From assembly GCA_012521315.1 (NCBI GenBank), contig JAAYMP010000107.1:1-6733 (forward strand): 6,733 nt of DNA, read 5' to 3'. Position 1 is the stretch's first letter. Each line of letters starts with the position of its first letter. A program made the translations under genes and the position numbers. Under the pieces are notes generated by a model. It did not search any database. It was not told the DNA's origin and saw only the letters and a program-made list of their open reading frames with translations. This document shows, piece by piece, positions 1 through 5,038 of the stretch. Source of the DNA: Bacillota bacterium (GTDB taxonomy: Bacteria > Bacillota > UBA4882 > UBA10575).

Positions 1-1
1 C

Positions 2-532
2 CGCAGTAAAGAGGCGCCCTTTGCCCGTGTCCTTTACGCCCTCGGGATCAGGCACGTCGGGGCGGAGGTGGCCCGCCGTCTGGCCGAGGCCTTTGGGAGT
101 ATGGACCGGTTGCTGGCGGCGAACCCGGAAGAACTGATGGCGGTCCCCGAGATCGGCGCCATTATTGCCGCCAGTATCACGGCCTATGCGGCGGAAGCGC
201 AGAACCGGCGGCTGATTGAAAAATTAAAAGCCGCCGGGTTGCAGATGACGGCGGTCCCGGCGACGCCCGCGGCGACCGCACCGCTCAACGGCAAGACCTT
301 TGTGCTCACCGGAACCCTGGCGTCGATGACCCGTCATGCAGCCGAAGAAGCCATCCGGCGTTTGGGCGGAAACCCCAGTTCTGCGGTGAGCCGCCGCACC
401 GATTATGTGGTGGTCGGCGCGGATCCGGGGTCCAAGTACGAAAAGGCCCAGGCGTTGGGGGTCCCGATCTTGACCGAGGAGGAGTTTATCCAGCTTTTGC
501 AGGAAAGTGCCGGGAATGCGGATGAGAGATAA
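2..532 (+). CDS. ligA: NAD-dependent DNA ligase LigA, C-terminal part (5' end outside window)
   Basis: LigA seals nicks in duplex DNA during replication and repair, using NAD+. Only the last 176 residues are visible; the adenylation and OB domains and the start codon lie upstream. The reading frame is open from base 2. Visible residues 1 to about 65 are the end of the helix-hairpin-helix domain, with the family stretch PFARVLYALGIRHVG followed by a second hairpin (VPEIGAIIAASI). Residues 83-94 are a Pro/Ala/Thr-rich linker. Residues 95-167 form the BRCT domain: it opens with LNGKTFVLTG, has the LGG turn, and carries TDYVVVGADPGSK and the closing PILTEEEFIQLL. The stop is TAA. No lesion is seen in this part, so it looks functional, unlike the gat genes that follow 52 bases downstream. 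The ligA-gatCAB order is common in Bacillota. The family call is secure; only the start is missing. Confidence 0.95.
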   Translation, partial: RSKEAPFARVLYALGIRHVGAEVARRLAEAFGSMDRLLAANPEELMAVPEIGAIIAASITAYAAEAQNRRLIEKLKAAGLQMTAVPATPAATAPLNGKTFVLTGTLASMTRHAAEEAIRRLGGNPSSAVSRRTDYVVVGADPGSKYEKAQALGVPILTEEEFIQLLQESAGNADER

Positions 533-571
533 AGAAAACGTGCGGCCCGGCAGGGAGGGCGGTAAAAGAGA

Positions 572-580
572 AAGGAGGAG
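572..580 (+). promoter_or_regulatory. Ribosome binding site deciding the gatC start
   Basis: The purine run AAGGAGGAG includes GGAGG at 574-578, six bases before the GTG at 585. It favours that GTG over the in-frame ATG at 507, which lies inside ligA and would add 26 basic residues not found in the GatC family. Confidence 0.75.
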
Positions 581-584
581 GCCG

Positions 585-797
585 GTGGTTTTGACCAAAG
601 AACAGGTAAGGGCTTTGGCCGCCAGCGCCCGGTTGGGGGTGAGCGAGGAAGAGCTTGCCGTTTTGACCCCCGCCATCAACCGGGCTTGTCAAGCCATAGC
701 CAGGATCCGGGAGGCCCCCGTGCCGGAGGGAATCCCGGATCTTTTTCCGGACGTACCGGCCCACCCGGGACGGGAGGATGAGGGACGGCCCTCCTAG
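585..797 (+). CDS. gatC: GatC subunit of the tRNA-dependent amidotransferase, shortened by an in-frame TAG
   Basis: GatC is the small subunit that wraps around GatA and stabilises the GatCAB complex, which makes Gln-tRNA(Gln) and/or Asn-tRNA(Asn). The GTG at 585 is chosen for its Shine-Dalgarno site, giving 70 residues against a usual length of about 95. Residues 1-24 (VLTKEQVRALAASARLGVSEEEL) match the N-terminal helix of the family. Residues 63-70 (REDEGRPS) match the conserved REDEVRPS segment, and the spacing between the two blocks equals the family's. Between them, the usual THVLPLKNV-like stretch is replaced by a divergent LFPDVPAHPG. The TAG at 795-797 stands where the family normally has the Leu of RPSLP. 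The missing tail follows in another frame (798-873). I read this as a disrupted gatC. A sequencing error is possible, but two separate changes would be needed. A shortened but working GatC is the less likely alternative. Confidence 0.8.
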   Translation: MVLTKEQVRALAASARLGVSEEELAVLTPAINRACQAIARIREAPVPEGIPDLFPDVPAHPGREDEGRPS

Positions 798-873
798 CCC
801 CCGGGGACCGTCTTACGTGGCAGCTTGCAGCAGGCCAGGTTTTTTTCAAACCCCGCGGATCTTTGAGGACTGA
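798..873 (+). pseudogene. gatC: Out-of-frame remnant of the gatC 3' end
   Basis: After the TAG, the gatC frame continues as PPGTVLRGSLQQAR (798-839). This aligns without gaps with the family segment PREEALANAPERE. The frame is then lost. The conserved closing motif of GatC, normally like GYFKVPKVL, is read as GFFQTPRIFED plus TGA at 838-873 in the frame one base further on. The switch falls at AGG followed by seven Ts (837-846). Loss of two Gs, or gain of one T in the run, would account for it; the two-base loss gives the family's exact residue count. Together with the upstream TAG this makes two independent lesions in 80 bases. The family comparison is from memory of the GatC consensus, not from an alignment run here. 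Confidence 0.72.
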
Positions 874-916
874 TTATTACTGGCGGTTAAAACGGTGAAG
901 GGGATCGAGCATTGAG

Positions 917-2392
917 ATGGACAAGATGAAGCTGGAGGATTTAAGAAAGGCGCTGGACAGGCGGGAATTATCCGCGGTGGAGCTGACCGCCTATTATCTG
1001 GACCGGATCGCACAGCATGATCGGGAGTTGAATGCCTTTATCACTGTCCTGCGGGCGGAAGCCCTCCAGATGGCAGCTGCCGCCGACCGGCGGATCGCCG
1101 CGCAGGAGAACGTCACGGCGCTCACCGGGATCCCGGTGGCGATCAAGGACAATATCTACACGGAAGGGATCCGGACGACCTGCGCCTCCCGGCTGCTGGC
1201 GAATTATTATCCAAGTTACGACGCCACGGTTGTGAGCAGGTTGAAGCAGGCCGGGGCGGTCCTGATCGGCAAGACCAATCTGGATGAGTTCGCCATGGGT
1301 TCGGCGACCCAATACTCGTATTATGGGGTAACGCGCAATCCTTGGGACCGGAACCGGAGCGCCGGCGGTTCCAGCGGCGGTTCGGCGGTTGCCGTCGCCG
1401 CCGGGATGGCGCCCCTGGCGCTGGGTAGTGATACCGGCGGTTCGATCCGGCAACCGGCGGCTTTTTGCGGGGTTTGGGGGTTGAAACCAACCTACGGACG
1501 GGTTTCCCGTTACGGTTTGGTCCCCTATGCCCCGTCCTTTGACCAGATTGGGCCGCTGGCCGCCAGCGGCCGGGATCTCCTCCTTTTGTTCCAGACGATT
1601 GCCGGTTATGATCCCTTGGATCCCACCTCCCTTCCGGACCCGTTAAACTTGGACGGCGACCTCTCCGCTTCTATCCGGGGCTTGCGGGTGGGGCTTCCCC
1701 GGGAATTTTTCGGGACAGGGTTGGACGCCGGAATTAAAGAACGGGTTTTGGCGGCGGCCAAAGTTCTGGGGGCGGCCGGTTGCGAGTTGGTGGAGCTCTC
1801 CCTGCCGTCCGTGGCGTATGCGGCCCCCACCTACCATCTCCTGGCTTATGCCGAAGCCAGCGCCAGTATGGCCCGGTACGGCGGAGTTCGTTACGGAAGC
1901 CGGGCGGGGGCCGGCCGGGGGAACGTGGAGATGATGACCACGACCCGGCATGGTTTGGGGCTGGAGGTAAAACGCCGTATTCTGTTGGGAACCTATTTTT
2001 TAAGCGCCGACTGCTACGAAGAGTATTACCGGCAAGCGCAAAAGGTCAAAGCCTGGATGATCCGGGATTTTGCCGCCGCCTACCGCCGTTGTGATCTGCT
2101 TTTAACGCCGACGACGGCGGCGCCGGCCTTCCGGTTTGGGGATGAAGCCAAGGAGGAACGGGCTCTGGCTTTGACGGAGCAATATACGGTGGCGGCCAAT
2201 CTGACGGGTAATCCCGCCCTTTCCTTCCCCTGCGGCCGGATCAACCAACTGCCGGTAGGGGCGCAGTTGATCGGCCCGGCGGGGACCGAGGCCCTTTTAA
2301 TCCGGGTGGCGACGGTCTATGCGGAGAGTGCCACGGAGGGAGGCTTTCCCGGGGAAACGGTGCCGGAGACGGGCGAGCAAATAGAGGGATGA
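917..2392 (+). CDS. gatA: GatA-type amidase (glutaminyl/asparaginyl-tRNA amidotransferase subunit A), divergent
   Basis: GatA hydrolyses glutamine and passes the ammonia to GatB, which amidates Glu-tRNA(Gln) or Asp-tRNA(Asn) in the cytoplasm. The ORF is 491 residues, normal for GatA (about 485). It is an amidase-signature protein: catalytic Lys77 in GIPVAIKDNI, cis-Ser152 in GGSSGGS and nucleophile Ser176 in GSDTGGSIRQP, at the family's 24-residue spacing. GKTNLDEFAMGS (118-129), EVKRRILLGTY (350-360) and the C-terminal PVGAQLIG (446-453) are also typical. Changes at usually fixed places include ATQYS for STENS, SAGGSS for VPGGSS, ARYGG for ARYDG, and ALTEQYT for YLSDIYT; the last puts Glu421 where an Asp is expected. 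The ATG at 917 has only a distant GAAGGGG (897-903); the ATG at 926 is an alternative. The stop overlaps the gatB start as ATGA. With gatC and gatB broken, its role as a GatCAB subunit is doubtful: it may be decaying or act as a stand-alone amidase. Confidence 0.92.
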   Translation: MDKMKLEDLRKALDRRELSAVELTAYYLDRIAQHDRELNAFITVLRAEALQMAAAADRRIAAQENVTALTGIPVAIKDNIYTEGIRTTCASRLLANYYPSYDATVVSRLKQAGAVLIGKTNLDEFAMGSATQYSYYGVTRNPWDRNRSAGGSSGGSAVAVAAGMAPLALGSDTGGSIRQPAAFCGVWGLKPTYGRVSRYGLVPYAPSFDQIGPLAASGRDLLLLFQTIAGYDPLDPTSLPDPLNLDGDLSASIRGLRVGLPREFFGTGLDAGIKERVLAAAKVLGAAGCELVELSLPSVAYAAPTYHLLAYAEASASMARYGGVRYGSRAGAGRGNVEMMTTTRHGLGLEVKRRILLGTYFLSADCYEEYYRQAQKVKAWMIRDFAAAYRRCDLLLTPTTAAPAFRFGDEAKEERALALTEQYTVAANLTGNPALSFPCGRINQLPVGAQLIGPAGTEALLIRVATVYAESATEGGFPGETVPETGEQIEG

Positions 2393-2570
2393 GCCGATTT
2401 ATTGGTCTGGAAGTCCAGGTAGTGCTAAAGATAACTGCGGCGAAAAACCAAAAGCCTTTGCTTTTTTGGCCGGGCTGGGGATAACCGGGGAAAACAGAGG
2501 GAAACAAAGGAAAACCAAGAAAAACCAAAAATTGGTCAGTCAATTAGTTGAGATGAATATTTTACCGTGA
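2389..2570 (+). pseudogene. gatB: gatB remnant with a large internal deletion
   Basis: GatB binds the misacylated tRNA and performs kinase and transamidation chemistry; it is normally about 475-480 residues. Here an ATG overlapping the gatA stop (ATGA, the usual gatA/gatB coupling) starts MSRFIGLEVQVVLK, which matches the GatB N-terminus (IGLEVHVQLK). That frame ends at a TAA (2482-2484) after 31 codons. From about 2430 a different frame reads KDNCGEKPKAFAFLAG and continues to LVSQLVEMNIL and a TGA at 2568-2570. This resembles the GatB C-terminal tail (GKEKALGFLVGQVM ... GKANP ... LVNELL). The simplest reading is a deletion of about 1.2-1.3 kb with its junction near 2417-2436, joining the two ends out of frame. 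The tail carries about six extra, mostly basic residues within an A-rich tract. The N-terminal match is strong; the C-terminal match is weaker but collinear and correctly placed. No functional GatB can be made from this. Confidence 0.75.
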
Positions 2571-2653
2571 CAAATTAAAAAACATAAACTTAATTACCGA
2601 TTGTTTTTTGGTGGAACATAAACCGGGCGGGGCCCGAATACAATTGAAAAAGG

Positions 2654-2719
2654 AAAAGCAGCGATCGCCTATGGTGTATTCTCTTGTTTCGAGGGACCGG
2701 GGGCGATTTGCTGCTTTTT
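2654..2719 (+). terminator. Long hairpin with T-rich flank, probable terminator (possibly bidirectional)
   Basis: The left arm AAAAGCAGCGATCGCC (2654-2669) pairs with the right arm GGCGATTTGCTGCTTTT (2702-2718): 16 pairs with one G-U pair and one bulged T at 2707. The loop is about 32 bases and could fold further (GGT 2673-2675 with ACC 2696-2698; CTC 2681-2683 with GAG 2691-2693). TTTTTGTATT follows on the plus strand. On the minus strand the other flank reads TTTTCCTTTTTC, so it could stop transcription from both sides. It sits where a gat operon transcript would end and before the oppD promoter region. The large loop is unusual for a simple intrinsic terminator, so a structured repeat is an alternative. 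Confidence 0.6.
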
Positions 2720-2775
2720 GTATTATAAATATCCATTATTCCAGGGGGAGCACCGAAAAAGCACCAAAAGGATTT

Positions 2776-2800
2776 TTGACTTTTATCTCAAATGTATAAT
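2776..2800 (+). promoter_or_regulatory. Candidate promoter for the opp operon
   Basis: A perfect TATAAT lies at 2795-2800, with TTGACT upstream at 2776-2781. The spacer is only 13 bases, well short of the usual 16-18, so TTGACT may not be the true -35 element. The A/T-rich surroundings, the position 26 bases before the oppD ATG and the hairpin upstream support a start of transcription here. The -10 is convincing; the -35 is not. Confidence 0.42.
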
Positions 2801-2812
2801 GTTGATCTGTTT

Positions 2813-2820
2813 GGAGGGGA
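2813..2820 (+). promoter_or_regulatory. Ribosome binding site of oppD
   Basis: GGAGGGGA contains GGAGG, nine bases before the ATG at 2827. This fixes the start over the nearby in-frame ATGs at residues 5 and 12. Confidence 0.75.
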
Positions 2821-2826
2821 GAGTTA

Positions 2827-3876
2827 ATGTTAACAAATATGGCAATTAACCAGGAAGAAATGGTGGCAACTTCCGCGGATGGGCTGGCGGCCGATGAATT
2901 ATTAAAGATTGAGAAGCTTCATACCTATTTTTATACGGAAGAAGGCATCGTGAAAGCGGTTAACGGCGTCTCTTTCGATCTGCGCCGCTCTCATGTTTTA
3001 GGAGTGGTTGGCGAGAGCGGTTGCGGCAAAAGTGTGACGGCCCTCTCGGTGATGCAGCTTCTCCCTGAGCCCAAAGGGCGGATTCATGCAGGGAAGATTC
3101 TCTACAACCGCGGGGAGAAAGGGGTCATCGATCTGGCGCGGCAAGACCCGCGGGGCCCGGTCATGCGCAGCATTCGGGGGAATGAGATCGCCATGATCTT
3201 CCAGGAGCCGATGACGTCGTTGAATCCGGTCATGACGGTCGGGGATCAGATCATGGAAGTCGTGGAACTCCACCGCCAGGTTTCCCAGAAAGAAGCCCTC
3301 GCGATCGCCGCCGATATGATCCGGAAAGTCGGGATCCCCAGTCCGGAACAGCGGGTAAAAGAGTATCCCCACCAACTCAGCGGCGGCATGCGACAGCGGG
3401 TGATGATTGCGATGGCGCTGTCCTGTAATCCCCGCTTGTTGATCGCCGATGAACCCACGACGGCGCTGGATGTCACCATTCAAGCGCAGATCCTCGACTT
3501 GATGCAGCGGTTGCAGGAAGAATACCGGATGGCGATCATGATGATCACCCATAATTTGGGCGTGGTGACCAAGATCTGCGACGAGGTTGTCGTCATGTAC
3601 CTTGGGCAAGTGGTGGAGAGGGGGACCGTCCGCCAGATTATCAAGGAATCATTACACCCCTACACCGCCGGTCTGGTGCGGTCAATCCCGACGATCGGAC
3701 CCCGCCAGGAACGCCGGTTGACGCCGATTCCGGGCATGGTGCCTAATCCGACTGCCGCTTTGCCGGGATGCGCTTTTCAGGACCGCTGCGACCGCCGGAT
3801 GGCGATTTGTAGCGAAGAACCGCCCACGGTGGAAGAGAACGGACATCAGGTGAGGTGTTGGCTTTATGGCAAGTAA
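2827..3876 (+). CDS. oppD: Peptide ABC importer ATP-binding protein, OppD/DppD family
   Basis: This is one of two cytoplasmic ATPases that drive an oligopeptide, dipeptide or related solute importer. At 349 residues it is of normal length. The nucleotide-binding domain has Walker A GESGCGKS (62-69), the Q-loop Gln126 in MIFQEPMTSLNP, the signature LSGGMRQ (184-190), Walker B LLIADEP (204-210) with catalytic Glu209, the D-loop TALD, and the switch His242 in ITHNLG. After about residue 275 comes the oligopeptide-transporter C-terminal domain (LHPYTAGLVRSIP), with cysteines 315, 321, 328 and 344 in a C-x5-C-x6-C-x15-C pattern. Related transporter ATPases are reported to bind an iron-sulfur cluster there. 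The first 25 or so residues are a variable lead-in. It overlaps oppF by 11 bases, indicating translational coupling. The substrate cannot be read from the ATPase; peptides are most likely, but nickel, sugars or other solutes are known for this family. Confidence 0.93.
   Translation: MLTNMAINQEEMVATSADGLAADELLKIEKLHTYFYTEEGIVKAVNGVSFDLRRSHVLGVVGESGCGKSVTALSVMQLLPEPKGRIHAGKILYNRGEKGVIDLARQDPRGPVMRSIRGNEIAMIFQEPMTSLNPVMTVGDQIMEVVELHRQVSQKEALAIAADMIRKVGIPSPEQRVKEYPHQLSGGMRQRVMIAMALSCNPRLLIADEPTTALDVTIQAQILDLMQRLQEEYRMAIMMITHNLGVVTKICDEVVVMYLGQVVERGTVRQIIKESLHPYTAGLVRSIPTIGPRQERRLTPIPGMVPNPTAALPGCAFQDRCDRRMAICSEEPPTVEENGHQVRCWLYGK
3849..3857 (+). promoter_or_regulatory. Ribosome binding site of oppF, inside the end of oppD
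   Basis: GGTGAGGTG lies within the last codons of oppD, eight bases before the oppF ATG at 3866. It supports the 11-base overlap over the next in-frame ATG at 3890. Confidence 0.6.
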
Positions 3877-4906
3877 CCAGATAACGACGATGGATCCGCA
3901 GGAACAACTCCTCCTGGAAGTCAAGGATCTGCGGAAATACTATCCGATCCAGCGGGGCGTTTTTCGGACCACCGTGGGTCACGTGCGCGCCGTGGATGGG
4001 GTGAGTTTTAACGTGCGCGCCGGCGAGACCCTTGGCCTGGTTGGGGAGAGCGGCTGCGGAAAGACCACCACAGGCCGGTGTCTCATTCACCTGGAAAAAC
4101 CCACCGGCGGAGAGATGTTTTTTTATAAGGACGGGGTGAAGACGCCGATTACCCAGAAAACCATCGGGAACCTCCGCCGCGATCTGCAGTTCATCTTTCA
4201 AGATCCTTATTCTTCACTGAATCCCCGGATGACGGTGGAACAGATTGTGGCCGAGCCCTTAATCACCCACGGGCTCAAGAACAAAACCGAGTTGCGCGAC
4301 CGGGTGGTTGAACTCCTGGCCGCCGTTGGCCTTTCCGGCGACCATCTTCGCCGGTACCCCCACGAATTCAGCGGCGGGCAACGGCAACGGGTGGGGATTG
4401 CCCGGGCCTTGGCTTTAAAACCGCAGTTGGTGATCTGCGACGAACCGGTCTCGGCGTTGGACGTCTCGGTTCAAGCCCAGGTCATTAACTTATTACAGGA
4501 CTTGCAGGAACAATACGGCCTGACCTATCTTTTTATCGCCCATGATTTGAGTGTGGTTTATCATATTTGCAACCGGATCGCCGTAATGTATTTGGGGCGG
4601 ATTGTGGAACTGGCGGAGGCCGATGAACTATTCGCCAACCCAAAACACCCCTATACGGAAGCGCTCTTTTCCGCCATTCCGCTTCCCGACCCGGACAACC
4701 AATTGGAACAGATTATTTTGGAAGGGGATGTGCCCAGCCCGGCCGATCCGCCCAGTGGGTGCCGGTTCCATCCACGGTGCCGTTATGCCCAGCCCGTCTG
4801 TAGCCGGGAACAGCCGGTCCTCCAGACGCTGGCGGGGAGGGAAAACCACCTGGTGGCATGTCATTTCGGGGAAAAACTGGCTTTGCGCGGGCTGAAAATT
4901 GCCTAA
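3866..4906 (+). CDS. oppF: Peptide ABC importer ATP-binding protein, OppF/DppF family
   Basis: This is the second ATPase, expected to pair with the preceding OppD-like protein on the inner face of the membrane. Its 346 residues are of normal length. Motifs in order: the N-terminal LRKYYPIQRGVF typical of the OppF/DppF branch, Walker A GESGCGKT (60-67), Q-loop Gln112 in FIFQDPYSSLNP, signature FSGGQRQ (168-174), Walker B LVICDEP (188-194) with Glu193, D-loop SALD and switch His226 in IAHDLSVV. The C-terminal domain starts at HPYTEALFSAIP (261-272) and has cysteines 299, 305, 312 and 332. The C-x5-C-x6-C spacing is the same as in its partner. Both ATPase sites look intact. The stop is TAA, followed by a 132-base gap before the binding-protein gene. 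That gap shows no clear terminator, so the three genes may be co-transcribed. Confidence 0.93.
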   Translation: MASNQITTMDPQEQLLLEVKDLRKYYPIQRGVFRTTVGHVRAVDGVSFNVRAGETLGLVGESGCGKTTTGRCLIHLEKPTGGEMFFYKDGVKTPITQKTIGNLRRDLQFIFQDPYSSLNPRMTVEQIVAEPLITHGLKNKTELRDRVVELLAAVGLSGDHLRRYPHEFSGGQRQRVGIARALALKPQLVICDEPVSALDVSVQAQVINLLQDLQEQYGLTYLFIAHDLSVVYHICNRIAVMYLGRIVELAEADELFANPKHPYTEALFSAIPLPDPDNQLEQIILEGDVPSPADPPSGCRFHPRCRYAQPVCSREQPVLQTLAGRENHLVACHFGEKLALRGLKIA

Positions 4907-5038
4907 GAAGAAGAAGATCAGGCTTTGGTTTATTACACCGGCTTTAGCTTCATGATTATGGAAGGCAGGGGGGGTGGTCAAGGGAACGCTGTTGTTCGTC
5001 GCCGTTACAGTTTTACTTAAATTTTGGAGGTGTCAAAG
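4907..5038 (+). other. Spacer between oppF and the binding-protein gene
   Basis: I see no gene here and no hairpin followed by a T run. A weak stem at about 4947-4965 (CTTCAT/ATGGAAG) has no T tract. No convincing -10/-35 pair is seen. The ribosome binding site of the next gene is at its end. Confidence 0.5.
5026..5032 (+). promoter_or_regulatory. Ribosome binding site deciding the TTG start
   Basis: GGAGGTG lies six bases before the TTG at 5039 (eight from GGAGG). There is no ATG nearby, and an in-frame TAA at 5018-5020 rules out a longer protein. This site is the main reason to accept a TTG start. Confidence 0.8.

Larger units (their letters stand above)
2571..2826 (+). other. AT-rich spacer between gatB remnant and oppD
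   Basis: This spacer of about 255 bases is visibly more AT-rich than the genes on both sides and has no convincing coding region. From left to right it holds a GC hairpin (CGGGC GGG GCCCG at 2624-2636), a long imperfect hairpin (2654-2718), a TATAAT box (2795-2800) and the oppD ribosome binding site (2813-2820). It separates the gat block from the transporter block, so the two are probably separate transcription units. Confidence 0.6.

Noticed and set aside
507..584. Longer gatC start at the ATG at 507
   Set aside because: It overlaps ligA and adds a basic leader not seen in GatC, whereas GTG at 585 has a GGAGG site six bases upstream.
834..847. Programmed frameshifting at the seven-T run in gatC
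   Set aside because: The in-frame TAG at 795-797 ends translation before the run, so recoding there could not rescue GatC.
2448..2469. CCAAAAGC / GCTTTTTTGG hairpin as a terminator
   Set aside because: The stem has only about six continuous pairs, mostly A-T, and it lies within the gatB-tail reading frame, so it is probably chance.
2605..2636. GGTGGAAC...ACCGGGCGG resembling part of a T-box leader motif
   Set aside because: The conserved T-box core is not intact, no specifier stem is evident, and the downstream gene is a transporter ATPase with its own promoter-like sequence.
2661..2668. GCGATCGC octamer (cyanobacterial HIP1 motif)
   Set aside because: It occurs once here, inside a hairpin arm, and nothing else points to a cyanobacterium.
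2608..2799. Small plus-strand reading frame of 63 codons
   Set aside because: It starts at a TTG with no ribosome binding site, runs through the long hairpin and the TATAAT box, and resembles no family I know.
2998..3609. Long minus-strand open frame opposite oppD
   Set aside because: It lies wholly within a well-supported ATPase gene and its translation is His/Arg/Asp-rich with no motif; it is a shadow of the GC-rich coding strand.
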